From: Dehalococcoidales bacterium | GTDB lineage: Bacteria; Chloroflexota; Dehalococcoidia; Dehalococcoidales; Fen-1064 | Assembly: GCA_016783135.1 (NCBI GenBank) | Contig: JADHXC010000020.1 | Coordinates: 1-35,159 of the forward strand | Direction of reading: 5' to 3' | DNA: 35,159 nucleotides | Shown: piece by piece, positions 16,419 through 24,843 of the stretch | Layout of the letters: each line of letters opens with the position of its first letter | Numbering within the stretch: position 1 is the stretch's first letter | Program-made: the position numbers and the translations under genes | The notes under the pieces: model-generated | What the model was told of the DNA's origin: nothing | The model's input: the letters and a program-made list of their open reading frames with translations, nothing else | Databases searched by the model: none

Positions 16419-17093
16419 ATGGTAACGAAGTCCAAAGACTATTATAAAGTGCTGGGTGTGCCCCGGAGTGCCAGTGATGATGACATCAAGCAGGCCTACC
16501 GGAAACTGGCCATGCAGTACCACCCGGACCGCAACCCGGGCAAAGAAGAATGGGCCAACGAGAAATTCAAGGCAATCAACGAGGCCTACGGTGTGCTGGG
16601 AAACCCGGAGAAGCGGAGCCAGTTTGACCGGTTTGGCACGGTGGGAGACGTCGGCGATATCTTCAGCAACCGGTCCACGCAGTCTACCTTTGAAGATGTG
16701 ATGCACGATTTCGGTGGAGCCGGGCTGGGGTTCGACTTTCTGGACGGTGTTTTTGGTGATTTCCTCAACGGCAGGAACTTCACCTTCCGTACGTACGGGC
16801 GAGGCCCCGGCGGACCGGGGAGGGTGCATTTCAATGTCCCGAGGGGAAGTACCCCGGAGAACCTGTTCTCCCAGGCACAGCGCCCTCGCAGTCGAAACGT
16901 TACCTATGAAATCACAATCACCGAAGAGCAAGCCGCCAGCGGTATGGAGAAAGACCTCAAGCGTCGGGGGAAAAAGCTGCGTGTGAAAATACCTGCCGGG
17001 GTCAAGACCGGCAGCAAGGTGAAGCTGCGTAATGCGAGGCAGGTAACTGACGGTCAGGTCGGCGACATAATAATAAAGGTCAAGGTCAAGTAG
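16419..17093 (+). CDS. J-domain co-chaperone, DnaJ/CbpA type (short)
   Basis: A 224-residue protein. The J domain (about 7-72) has the HPD loop at 35-37 in YHPDRNPG, which stimulates DnaK ATPase. A Gly/Phe-rich region ([18 protein letters not shown]) follows, with no CxxCxGxG zinc domain, as in CbpA-type proteins. The C-terminus keeps one substrate-binding domain ([14 protein letters not shown]...[14 protein letters not shown]) and lacks the second domain and dimerisation helix of full DnaJ (about 370). It is therefore a short type III-like J protein. Its own promoter lies upstream; ogt follows after 25 nt and may be co-transcribed. Confidence 0.88.
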   Translation: MVTKSKDYYKVLGVPRSASDDDIKQAYRKLAMQYHPDRNPGKEEWANEKFKAINEAYGVLGNPEKRSQFDRFGTVGDVGDIFSNRSTQSTFEDVMHDFGGAGLGFDFLDGVFGDFLNGRNFTFRTYGRGPGGPGRVHFNVPRGSTPENLFSQAQRPRSRNVTYEITITEEQAASGMEKDLKRRGKKLRVKIPAGVKTGSKVKLRNARQVTDGQVGDIIIKVKVK

Positions 17094-17118
17094 TCCTGGT
17101 CATTGCGAAGGGCACACC

Positions 17119-17631
17119 ATGAGTGGTCAACTGGCATACACCGTTTTTGAGACCGATATCGGCTGGATGGCGATACTGGGTTCGCCTCAGGGTCTGATGC
17201 GAGTGACACTGCCGCACCGTTCCGAAGCGGAAGCAGTCCGGCAACTCGACAATGCCGTGGAGCAGGCCACGCGGTCCGACGAGCAGTTCACCGACCTGGC
17301 GGAGCGCTTCAAGAGCTATTTCTGCGGCGGCAGACCTTCCTTCCCCGACCCGATTGACTTCTCCGGTGCTACCGCCTTCCAGTGTGCCGTATGGGAAGCC
17401 GCCAGGCAGATACCCTACGGAGAAACAAGCAGCTACGGCGACATCGCGGAGCAGATAGGGCGACACGGAGCAGCCCGGGCGGTAGGGCAGGCTATGGGCC
17501 GAAACCCCGTTGCAATCATCATACCCTGCCACCGTGTCGTTGCCAGCGGCGGCAGGCTGGGCGGCTTCGGTGGCGGCGAGGACCTGAAGCGGTACCTCCT
17601 CGACATGGAGGTATCCGAAGCTACCACCTGA
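17119..17631 (+). CDS. ogt: Methylated-DNA--protein-cysteine S-methyltransferase (Ogt)
   Basis: A 170-residue DNA repair protein that removes the alkyl group from O6-methylguanine onto its own cysteine, an irreversible reaction. The active site is PCHRV with Cys137, preceded by the helix-turn-helix and arginine finger region (RAVGQAMGRNP). The N-terminal domain is of the compact Ogt type. It follows the J-domain gene by 25 nt; the spacer contains GTCATTGCGAAGGGC, similar to one arm of the palindrome at 24418. It is convergent with radC. Confidence 0.93.
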   Translation: MSGQLAYTVFETDIGWMAILGSPQGLMRVTLPHRSEAEAVRQLDNAVEQATRSDEQFTDLAERFKSYFCGGRPSFPDPIDFSGATAFQCAVWEAARQIPYGETSSYGDIAEQIGRHGAARAVGQAMGRNPVAIIIPCHRVVASGGRLGGFGGGEDLKRYLLDMEVSEATT

Positions 17632-17686
17632 ACGCTGTCTTCACCTTACCTGAAGGGGCCGGGCAACGCATGCACTGCTCAAAGAA

Positions 17687-18490
17687 TCAATGTGGCTCCA
17701 GGTCGCTCTTGGCCTGGTAACGCCTTCGCTTCGCCTCGGCGGTGCCCCTCATTTTCAGGCCAAGGAAGTCCGCCTCGTACTCTTCAATCAGCCCCTCGCT
17801 GGCAAAGCTGAAGTACCGGTTGTCCCCGATTATTATGTGGTCCAGCACCCGGAGCTGCATGATGCTGCCGGCGTAGACCAGCTCCCTGGTTAGCTGTTTG
17901 TCGCTCTGGCTGGGCTCGGAGTTGCCCGAGGGATGATTGTGCGCGAAGATAACCGCCGCAGCGTTCTTCCCCAGTGCGCTTTCCATTACTTCTCGCGGCG
18001 GGACAAAGCTACCGTTCAGCGTTCCCTGAAAAAGGTCATCGGTCTCGATAATCTGGTGCTGGGTATTCAGGTAGATAACCTTGAAGACCTCTTTCTTCAG
18101 GTCCCGCATTGCGTGGTAAAGGTAATCGAAAACCTCCCTGGAAGACTTGTAGACAGGCCGGTCGATGATGCCTTCCCTGAGAAACTCCCTGGCTACCTCC
18201 TGGACGAGCTTGATGCCGAAAGCGGAATGCGGGCCGATACCCTCAATCTGCTGTAGTTCCTGTAGAGAGGCCGATAGCACCCCACGCAGGGTCTTGAACT
18301 TTTTTATGGCTTCTTTGGCCTGTGGCTTGCAGTCATGACGCGGCGTGCCCAGACTCAGAAGCAACTCAACGATTTCATAATCGTGAAAGCCCGCCAGACC
18401 ACTCTCAATAAACTTCTCCCGCAGTCTTTTCCTGTGTCCAGCGGCTGCCTTGCCTGGGGATTTCTTCACTCTTTCCCTGTCGACCGTCAT
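17687..18490 (-). CDS. radC: RadC family JAB-domain protein
   Basis: A 267-residue protein with an N-terminal helix-hairpin-helix region (QQIEGIGPHSAFGIKLV) and a C-terminal JAMM/MPN-like metal-binding domain. The metal motif HNHPSGNSEPSQSD fits H-x-H-x10-D (His184, His186, Asp197). The family is linked by name to DNA repair, but its biochemical role is unsettled. ATG 18490 is chosen over 18550 because AGAGG lies 7 nt upstream and because it removes an overlap with the next gene. It ends 55 nt from ogt in convergent orientation. Confidence 0.9.
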   Translation of the reverse strand: MTVDRERVKKSPGKAAAGHRKRLREKFIESGLAGFHDYEIVELLLSLGTPRHDCKPQAKEAIKKFKTLRGVLSASLQELQQIEGIGPHSAFGIKLVQEVAREFLREGIIDRPVYKSSREVFDYLYHAMRDLKKEVFKVIYLNTQHQIIETDDLFQGTLNGSFVPPREVMESALGKNAAAVIFAHNHPSGNSEPSQSDKQLTRELVYAGSIMQLRVLDHIIIGDNRYFSFASEGLIEEYEADFLGLKMRGTAEAKRRRYQAKSDLEPH

Positions 18491-18546
18491 GACAGTCCTC
18501 TTGTCCCGGGCAAACCCTGGCCAGTTACTGACCGGGCCCAGGAGTA

Positions 18547-18978
18547 TCAATCAGAATTCTTCCTGGACTTCGGTGTTGACCTCCTGGATTCCTCCTTCCA
18601 CCAGTCCCCACGTCGCCAGTAGTTATGCTCCGTGTAGCCCTCCTTCTCCAGCTCACCCTTGAGGTCATCCCAGGGCGGCAACGCGCGTCTTCTTACCCGC
18701 GACCCAATCGAAATCGGCAGCAGTAGATAGTACACCACGATAGCACCGAAACACATTATCCAGTCCCCTGTCGCAAGGAAGATTAGCACGCCACCGACCA
18801 GCAGCAGGATAACCCACCCCGGAAGAATAGCGTGCCTCCAGGACGTATCGAGTATGGCCGGGCGAAGGTCGGGTCTGACCTCTCGCGCGAACTCCCAGAA
18901 GCACTGCAGTATTGAAGAAAAAATCAGGATTACTACGCCTCCTATAAGAAACCACATGCTGTATGCGTCAGCATCCAT
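18547..18978 (-). CDS. Small membrane protein of unknown function
   Basis: A 143-residue protein with three hydrophobic segments (about 8-27, 53-70 and 72-92) and a charged cytoplasmic-looking tail rich in Trp, Glu, Arg and Lys. I recognise no family motif. It lies between dnaE and radC on the same strand, with short gaps on both sides, so it may be co-transcribed with them. Confidence 0.65.
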   Translation of the reverse strand: MDADAYSMWFLIGGVVILIFSSILQCFWEFAREVRPDLRPAILDTSWRHAILPGWVILLLVGGVLIFLATGDWIMCFGAIVVYYLLLPISIGSRVRRRALPPWDDLKGELEKEGYTEHNYWRRGDWWKEESRRSTPKSRKNSD

Positions 18979-19017
18979 GTCAACCAGCCCTCCATTCTAT
19001 CCAGTCCGTCAAGCACT

Positions 19018-22000
19018 CTAACCGGGCTCCAGGACCAGCCTGTCCTCACCCACCAATGCCACCAGTCGCTGGCGAAGCTCAGGGCAGTAGTCCGCATGTA
19101 TGTTTGGCAGCCTGAGATTGACGGCGTTCCCATTGTTGGTGACACGCAGGCTGACTTCATCCCGCCCGGGAAAATCTTTCAGGGCAGATACTATACTGTG
19201 CAACCGTGCAATATCCTCTTCCTGGTCACTGGTCTGGTTCAGTATAACCACCACCCGGCTCTGCCGGGCTGTCTTCGCACTACCGGTCGCTTCCCCGTCC
19301 GGCGGAACAGCTTCGGTAGGCTCAGTCGGAGGTGTCTTATCAATAACCGCCACCGGATGCGGTACGGCTTCTTCGTCGGTCGGAGCCGACTCCGGTTGGT
19401 AGGGAATGACGCGGTCGCAGTTTATCTGCACACGGTCGTCCCTCACTCTTACCCTGCCCCAGACTACCAGCTCGTTGTCTTCCTGCCAGAGTTCCGTCGT
19501 GCTGGCGTAGACCTTCGGCCAGACCATTACCTCGACCTGGCCGCTGAAATCAGCCAGGACGGCGCTGACGAAGGCGCGGTTCTCGCGGGTAGTTAGATAG
19601 CGTACCGTGGCAATCCTGCCCGCGACGTCTACAGCCTGCCCTTCCAGTTCCGGAGTAATCTGACCGCAGAACGTGGTCTCAGCACCGGCACGTTTACCAG
19701 TCGGGCTGAACGGCGGCTCGGAGAAGCTCACCGCCATCAACTCCTTCTCCCAGGCAGCCTTCTCCTTGCGGGATATTTCAAATGCCTCAAGTTCCAGGTC
19801 GGTCAGGGGAGTGGGCATCGTCTCGCCCCACAGTCCGAACATGGTGGTCTGCCCGGTATCGCGCAGCCGTTGCTCCCTCTGTGCCAGCGCCAGGACCCGG
19901 TCGACGTTGTGCAGAAGCGCCCCCCGGCTACCCAGGCAGTCCATTGCCCCAACCTTGATTAGACTCTCCATGACCCGCTTATTTACGTTCCGCAGGTCAC
20001 AGCGGCGGCAAAGCTCCTCAATCGACTTAAAAGGACCGCTCTTATCGCGCTCTTCGAGGATAGACTCGACAGCACTAGCCCCAACATTTTTTATGGCAGT
20101 CAGCCCGAACTGTATCGCGGATAACCCCTCGTCAGTCCTTTCTATCGAGAAATTGGTTTGGCTGCGGTTTACGTCCGGCGGCAACACCTCAATCCCCAGT
20201 CGCCGGCATTCACCGACACCACCGGATACCTTCTCCGGCTGACCGAAGTGAGTGGATAGAAAGGCAGTGATGTACTCCACCGGGTAGTTTGCCTTGAGAT
20301 AGGCGGTCTGGTAGGCGATGAGTGCGTAGCTGACGGCATGGGCCTTGTTGAAGGCGTACCCGGCAAACGGCTCGATGAGGGCAAATACCTCTGCGGCCAG
20401 CTCGGTGGAGAACCCTTTTTTCCTGGCCCCGGCCATGAAGCTGCGCCTCTCCTTTTTCATGACCTCGGGGATTTTCTTGCCCATCGCCTTTCGGAAGGTA
20501 TCCGCCTGCCCCAGACTGTATCCGGCAAAGGCCTGGACAATGAACAGCACCTGTTCCTGGTAGACGATTACGCCATAGGTCTCTTCCAGGATGCTGGTCA
20601 GGGTCGGGTCGGGATAGCGGATAGGCTCCTCACCGTGCTTGGCCTTGATGAACCGGGGAATCTGCTCCATTGGTCCGGGACGGTAGAGGGCAACCATCGC
20701 CGCGATGTCACTGAAGGTGGTCGGTTTAAGTTCCTTAATATAGCGCCGCATGCCGCTACCTTCCAGCTGGAATACGCCTGCTGTTTCTCCCGCGGCCAGC
20801 ACCTCGAAGGTCCTGGCGTCATCCATCGGGATGCTGTGCAGGTCTATGTCAACCCCCCGGCCCTGGAGGATTTCCTCTGCCTTGCCCAGTATTGTCAGGT
20901 TAGCCAGGCCGAGGAAGTCAACCTTGAGGAGGCCAATATGCGCAATATCGTCCATGGAGAACTGGGTCATGGCGGTCGATTCGCCGTTGCTTTTGCTGGC
21001 TCTCTGCAGGGGAACATGCCTGGTGAGTGGTTCCCGGGAAATGACCACACCGGCGGCATGGGTGCTGGCATGACGGGCGATACCCTCCACCTTTCTTGCC
21101 GAGTTGACCAGATTGCGGATTATGGGGTCTTCCTGGCACATTCCACGGAGCTCGCTGTTCTCATCCAGGGCCTTCGCCAGCGTCATCCCCGGCCCAAAGG
21201 GGACAAGCCTGGCTACCCGGTCAACATCGCTGTAGGTCATTCCCAGCGCCCGACCGACATCGCGGAGGGCAGCCCTCGCGCCCAGGGTACCGAAGGTAAT
21301 AATCTGGGCAACATGGTCCGGCCCGTATTTCTGCGTCACGTAGGAGATGACTTCATCGCGGCGGTCATCCTGGAAGTCCAGGTCCACGTCCGGCATCTCG
21401 CGGCGCTCCAGGTTGAGAAAACGCTCGAAGACCAGCCCGTAGGCCAGGGGTTCAATCTCGGTGATTCCCAGGCAATGGAGCACCAGACTGGCGGCGGCAC
21501 TGCCCCGCACTCCGAAGTGGATACCATGCTTTCGGGTGAAGGATATGATGTCCCAGACTACCAGGAAGTAGTTGGCGAACTCGGTACGCTGGATTACGTC
21601 CAGTTCATAGTCAAGCCGCTGCCTGACTTCTTCCGAGGCGTCTGGATAGTATTGTGGCAGTCTCTCATGGCAGAGCTCGGTCAGGTACTCATCGGCACTC
21701 TTGCCATCAGGCAAGTCAATCTCCGGAAGGTGGAGCCGTCCGAACTCCAGCTCCAGATTGCACTTCTCGGCGATGCGCCCGGTGTTTTCAATAGCCTGGG
21801 GAATATCCCTGAAGAGCTCGGCCATCTCCTCCGGGCTCTTCAGGTAAAGGAAATCCCCGGCTATCTTCTTCCGGTTCTCGTCGTTTATGGAGCTATTGGT
21901 GCCGATACACATCAGCAGGTCATGGGACGCGGCATCCTCACGGTTCACGTAGTGCACATCGCTGGTTGCCACCAGGGGTATACCCAGTTCCTCACCCATC

Positions 22001-22560
22001 CTGATGAGCACCGGGTTCACCTTCTCCAGCTCAGGCATGGGGTGTCGCTGTATCTCCAGGTAGAAGTCACCAAAGGTCTCCCTGTACCAGAGGGCGGCCT
22101 GCTTCGCTTCCTCAACCTGTCCCTGCATGACCAGTTGCGGTATCTCCCCGCCAAGACAGGCGGAGAGGGCAATCAGGCCCTGATGGTGCTCCTCCAAGAG
22201 TTCCCGGTCCACCCGCGGCTTATAGTAGAAACCCTCGAGATGTGCCTTGCTGGTGAGCTGGATAAGGTTATGGTATCCGACCTCATCCCTGGCGAGCAGG
22301 ACAAGGTGATAGTAGTTCTTGTCGCCAGTGGTACGACCGTGCCGGCTGTCCTGGGCAACGTAGACCTCACACCCGATGATGGGTTTTATGCCGGCTTCCT
22401 TGGCTGCCTGGTAGAACTCGATTGCGCCGTACATGACCCCGTGGTCAGTCAGGGCCAGGCTGCCCATCCCCAGCTCTTTCGTGCGAGATATAAGCTGGGG
22501 GATACGGCACATGCCATCGAGAAGGCTGTACTCGCTGTGAACATGCAGATGAGTGAACAT
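19018..22560 (-). CDS. dnaE: DNA polymerase III alpha subunit (DnaE)
   Basis: A 1180-residue replicative polymerase. The N-terminal PHP domain starts with FTHLHVHSEYSLLDG. The catalytic core shows GVRGSAAASLVLHCLGIT and the metal-binding aspartates in MPDVDLDFQDDRR, followed by FGTLGARAALRDVGRALG. The tandem helix-hairpin-helix region includes LTAIKNVGASAVESI. An OB fold (VDVAGRIATVRYLTT, VEVMVWPKVY) follows. A C-terminal tail of about 130 residues, with an acidic Pro-rich linker and a small folded-looking end, completes it. Length and order match DnaE1. ATG 22560 is preceded by AGGGG, and an extended -10 promoter lies 27 nt upstream. Confidence 0.97.
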   Translation of the reverse strand: MFTHLHVHSEYSLLDGMCRIPQLISRTKELGMGSLALTDHGVMYGAIEFYQAAKEAGIKPIIGCEVYVAQDSRHGRTTGDKNYYHLVLLARDEVGYHNLIQLTSKAHLEGFYYKPRVDRELLEEHHQGLIALSACLGGEIPQLVMQGQVEEAKQAALWYRETFGDFYLEIQRHPMPELEKVNPVLIRMGEELGIPLVATSDVHYVNREDAASHDLLMCIGTNSSINDENRKKIAGDFLYLKSPEEMAELFRDIPQAIENTGRIAEKCNLELEFGRLHLPEIDLPDGKSADEYLTELCHERLPQYYPDASEEVRQRLDYELDVIQRTEFANYFLVVWDIISFTRKHGIHFGVRGSAAASLVLHCLGITEIEPLAYGLVFERFLNLERREMPDVDLDFQDDRRDEVISYVTQKYGPDHVAQIITFGTLGARAALRDVGRALGMTYSDVDRVARLVPFGPGMTLAKALDENSELRGMCQEDPIIRNLVNSARKVEGIARHASTHAAGVVISREPLTRHVPLQRASKSNGESTAMTQFSMDDIAHIGLLKVDFLGLANLTILGKAEEILQGRGVDIDLHSIPMDDARTFEVLAAGETAGVFQLEGSGMRRYIKELKPTTFSDIAAMVALYRPGPMEQIPRFIKAKHGEEPIRYPDPTLTSILEETYGVIVYQEQVLFIVQAFAGYSLGQADTFRKAMGKKIPEVMKKERRSFMAGARKKGFSTELAAEVFALIEPFAGYAFNKAHAVSYALIAYQTAYLKANYPVEYITAFLSTHFGQPEKVSGGVGECRRLGIEVLPPDVNRSQTNFSIERTDEGLSAIQFGLTAIKNVGASAVESILEERDKSGPFKSIEELCRRCDLRNVNKRVMESLIKVGAMDCLGSRGALLHNVDRVLALAQREQRLRDTGQTTMFGLWGETMPTPLTDLELEAFEISRKEKAAWEKELMAVSFSEPPFSPTGKRAGAETTFCGQITPELEGQAVDVAGRIATVRYLTTRENRAFVSAVLADFSGQVEVMVWPKVYASTTELWQEDNELVVWGRVRVRDDRVQINCDRVIPYQPESAPTDEEAVPHPVAVIDKTPPTEPTEAVPPDGEATGSAKTARQSRVVVILNQTSDQEEDIARLHSIVSALKDFPGRDEVSLRVTNNGNAVNLRLPNIHADYCPELRQRLVALVGEDRLVLEPG

Positions 22561-22586
22561 TCAAGCCCCTGTCGAAATAATAGCCA

Positions 22587-22615
22587 ATTATAGCACAAGG
22601 ACAGTGTGCTGTGAG
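22587..22615 (-). promoter_or_regulatory. Promoter of dnaE
   Basis: On the minus strand TATAAT (22592-22587), with an upstream TGC extension, follows CTCACA (22615-22610) at a 17-nt spacing. The leader is about 20 nt. Confidence 0.6.
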
Positions 22616-22663
22616 GGATTCGGGGGCTATTTGAGGATGACGGGGATACTGCCTGCAATCAGC

Positions 22664-23194
22664 TCAGTCCCCGGCAAAAAGCCTTTCGATCTGCACTCTG
22701 CTATCGGCGTTTTCCGGCCGGGAGAGAGGGGGACACTTCTCCAGGAGTTCCGGGTCGTTGCGTGCGTCAGCGGCGAAGGCAAGGCAGGTGGGGTAACCGC
22801 ATTCCCTGCAGTTGGTCCTGGGCAGAAGTTGGTAGATATCGATTGCCGCGGGCACACTTCGCTCACGGTAACTCGGCGTAATCTCTCCCCGCTGTTCCCA
22901 GACCTGATTGGTCCGCTCAACTACCTCCTCGGCTATTCTCGGCGCATCGGCAACATCGTCGATACCGGCTACCCGGATATCGTTGGCACGGAAGGCGTAA
23001 CGGCGGTCCTTGTCCCTGCCAATCAGGATACGGTTCTCACGGTCGTACAGCGTGTCCTCGAGGACTGCGTTGAGGTAAGGGAAGGCATCACTGATATCAG
23101 CAGGCACGGTCACCAGAAGACCATAGGACCCGCTGCCAGGAAAGCAGCCGGGCTCGGTCAGTTCGATTTCATAGTCGGCTATCAGCTTCGCCAT
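22664..23194 (-). CDS. Fe-S protein with a CODH/ACS-type 4Fe-4S domain
   Basis: A 176-residue protein. The C-terminal region holds Cys129-x2-Cys132-x4-Cys137-x16-Cys154 in NCRECGYPTCLAF, the PF04060-type 4Fe-4S motif found in corrinoid iron-sulfur proteins and RnfB. The N-terminal 125 residues are not recognised; a DUF3786-like role is possible but unproven. It starts 24 nt after the stop of the Fe-S/winged-helix gene, so the two form an operon and probably a joint electron-transfer or sensing unit. AAAGGGGG precedes ATG 23194. Confidence 0.75.
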   Translation of the reverse strand: MAKLIADYEIELTEPGCFPGSGSYGLLVTVPADISDAFPYLNAVLEDTLYDRENRILIGRDKDRRYAFRANDIRVAGIDDVADAPRIAEEVVERTNQVWEQRGEITPSYRERSVPAAIDIYQLLPRTNCRECGYPTCLAFAADARNDPELLEKCPPLSRPENADSRVQIERLFAGD

Positions 23195-23218
23195 CTTTGT
23201 TCGCCCCCTTTATCAGGA

Positions 23219-24307
23219 CTACCCGGCCAGCCCGCGACTCCGCAGGCGCTTTTCCTCCCACGCTTCGAAGCTGGCTGGCGGGTGGACTGTCTCGGCGTCC
23301 GGTCGCCGGTGCAGGTGCATCGCCTCATTCGGGCAACCGGTAACACAGAGTCCGCAGCCGATACAGCGGCTACGGTCCACTACTGCTACATCATCCACTA
23401 CGGAAACGGCACCGACCTGGCACCGGTCCTCACATGTCCCACAGCCAACACACAGGTCTAAATCGGTCTCGGCGTAGTAGTTCGCCCGGGCCACCGAGTT
23501 CTCAACACCCCATTCAGTTATCCCTCGCAGGATGCCGCAGCAGCAGCCACAGCAGTTGCACACATAGCTGACATCGTTAACGCTGTTTCCTACGGTATGG
23601 ACCAGACCGACTTCCTCCGCCTCATCGAGGACCGCTAGCGCTTCATTGCGAGAGATACCGTCTTTCCCGAAAGCCCCCTCAACCGTACTGAAGGCAAGGC
23701 AGTTTTTCACCGGGAAGTCGCATTTGCGACTGTCAAGAAGGTCCTGCTCCGTGCGGCAGATACAGTCGCGCGCTATAAAGGAGTTGGCCTGCATGAGCAG
23801 GGCGTGTACATCATCATAGGGAAGAATCTGCTCCGTTTTCACCGCCTGCTGGGCCGGGACGACGCGGTGTACCGGTGGATACGGCCCCAGAATACCCTTC
23901 GCCCCCTGAATCATCATGTACTGCTCCATGAGGTGGGCAAGCTCGTGGTCCATGGTGTCGAGCTGTCCCTCCCAGATGCCGATGAGGAAGGGGGCCAGGC
24001 GATATTGACGGACTCTATTACGCTTCTCCGTCCGAATCAGACCGCGCCGCAGCATCTCGCGGATTCGCTCGGTGACTTCCGCTTCAGACAGACCCACCCT
24101 GGTGGCAATATCCCGGGCCGACTCCAATTTGCGCCCCAGCTGCCCGGCAATCCAGGCCTCCTCCGGCGTGGCTATCTTCTTCAGCAGGCGTATCTCCACC
24201 CCGGACTCTGTCCGTGGGAATCCATTGGGCAGGGCATTTAGCTGGTCGGCGAGCCGTTCGTATACCTCGTCGCCTGTCACAGGGTTCCCGGTGCTCTCGT
24301 TCATCAT
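23219..24307 (-). CDS. Winged-helix / multi-cluster ferredoxin protein
   Basis: A 362-residue protein. Residues about 40-105 form a winged-helix-like domain (ARDIATRVGLSEAEVTERI then EMLRRGLIRTEKRN). A middle region has scattered cysteines (C182, C184, C196, C203) and a Cys-dense VCNCCGCCCGIL (249-260). The C-terminus carries two 4Fe-4S motifs: C286-x2-C289-x2-C292-x3-C296 and C315-x2-C318-x2-C321-x3-CP. Proteins of this kind are frequent in strict anaerobes. DNA binding coupled to redox state is possible but equally it may only use the fold for protein contacts. It is first in a two-gene operon under a good promoter. Confidence 0.8.
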   Translation of the reverse strand: MMNESTGNPVTGDEVYERLADQLNALPNGFPRTESGVEIRLLKKIATPEEAWIAGQLGRKLESARDIATRVGLSEAEVTERIREMLRRGLIRTEKRNRVRQYRLAPFLIGIWEGQLDTMDHELAHLMEQYMMIQGAKGILGPYPPVHRVVPAQQAVKTEQILPYDDVHALLMQANSFIARDCICRTEQDLLDSRKCDFPVKNCLAFSTVEGAFGKDGISRNEALAVLDEAEEVGLVHTVGNSVNDVSYVCNCCGCCCGILRGITEWGVENSVARANYYAETDLDLCVGCGTCEDRCQVGAVSVVDDVAVVDRSRCIGCGLCVTGCPNEAMHLHRRPDAETVHPPASFEAWEEKRLRSRGLAG

Positions 24308-24351
24308 GTTCTTCCTTTCTGTGAGATACCCGGTTAATAATCCTTAATGCC

Positions 24352-24380
24352 AGTCTATTCATGCCGGTCGATGATGTCAA
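24352..24380 (-). promoter_or_regulatory. Promoter of the Fe-S operon
   Basis: On the minus strand a perfect TTGACA (24380-24375), a 17-nt spacer and TAGACT (24357-24352, 4 of 6). The leader is about 40 nt and ends in AAGGAAG before ATG 24307. Confidence 0.6.
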
Positions 24381-24417
24381 ACAATTCCACTATTACGGGT
24401 AAAAGAATCCACTACCT

Positions 24418-24487
24418 GTCATTGCGAGGAGTATCACGACGAAGCAATCTCAATATAAAACAGGATTACTGCGCTCCTCGCAATGAC
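24418..24487. repeat. REP/MITE-like palindromic repeat
   Basis: GTCATTGCGAGGAG (24418-24431) and CTCCTCGCAATGAC (24474-24487) are perfect 14-bp inverted arms around about 42 nt that include CGACGAAGCAATCTC. This belongs to the widely scattered CATTGCGAGGAG...CGAAGCAATC type of intergenic repeats. Its right end is immediately followed by the target duplication of the mobile cassette. Confidence 0.8.
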
Positions 24488-24519
24488 TGATGGTGGGTCC
24501 TGCTCGGTTGTGGTTGGTG
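24488..24519 (+). repeat. Left target duplication and terminal inverted repeat
   Basis: TGATGGTG (24488-24495) is the 8-bp direct repeat. The 24-bp left terminal repeat (24496-24519) begins GGTCCTGCTCGG and matches the right end at 23 of 24 positions; only the fourth base differs. Confidence 0.9.
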
Positions 24520-24683
24520 GTTATGTTGAGCAGATTACCGAAACAAGCGAAAGGGCTAGAGAAATAGAGTTAGATATTGGTGAGCCTACAAGATACGGGA
24601 TAAAGAGGAAGCCTAGAATTAAGAAGAGTAGAAGGCGGACAGTAAAGCCAGTCCCAACTTCAGTACAAGGAATAAGAGGCTGA
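24510..24683 (+). CDS. Doubtful small basic ORF inside the cassette
   Basis: An open frame ends at TGA 24681-24683 and is followed by a strong hairpin 9 nt later, which suggests a transcript ends here. The C-terminal half is basic (KRKPRIKKSRRRTVK). The only start inside the cassette is GTG 24510 within the terminal repeat, without a ribosome site; ATG 24483 lies outside the cassette in the palindrome. It may be the tail of a lost gene. No family recognised. Confidence 0.25.
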   Translation: MVGGYVEQITETSERAREIELDIGEPTRYGIKRKPRIKKSRRRTVKPVPTSVQGIRG

Positions 24684-24692
24684 AACGAAAGT

Positions 24693-24718
24693 GCCCGATT
24701 ATGTTGCCATAATCGGGC
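24693..24718. terminator. Terminator-like hairpin
   Basis: GCCCGATTATG (24693-24703? arm starting at GCCCG) pairs perfectly over about 11 bp with CATAATCGGGC around the loop TTGC. The following bases are TTCCGTGATATT, so the T-run is weak. It lies between the small ORF and the antitoxin-like gene and probably insulates the latter. Confidence 0.6.
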
Positions 24719-24764
24719 TTCCGTGATATTATCTAGCCAAATGATAACAGGTAAACTGTAATGG

Positions 24765-24794
24765 GGTTTAGAGCTACCCCCATAGCTTTAAACC
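24765..24794 (+). promoter_or_regulatory. Hairpin or operator upstream of the antitoxin-like gene
   Basis: GGTTTAGAGCT (24765-24775) pairs with AGCTTTAAACC (24784-24794) with one G-U pair, around ACCCCCAT. A -10-like TATAAC lies at 24815-24820, followed by the AGGGGG ribosome site (24831-24836). An imperfect palindrome just upstream of a DNA-binding antitoxin gene is a plausible autoregulatory operator; that is inference. Confidence 0.4.
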
Positions 24795-24843
24795 GATTCC
24801 CCTTACAAGTATATTATAACATGCTTGCAAAGGGGGATTCAAC

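Noticed and set aside
17097-17118. A second copy of the CATTGCGAGGAG palindrome between the J-domain gene and ogt.
   Set aside because: Only one imperfect arm (GTCATTGCGAAGGGC) is present, so it is not listed as a repeat.
20338-22593. A 751-codon open frame antisense to dnaE.
   Set aside because: It mirrors dnaE codon positions, has no ribosome site or recognisable domain, and dnaE on the other strand is complete. It is a by-product of codon bias.
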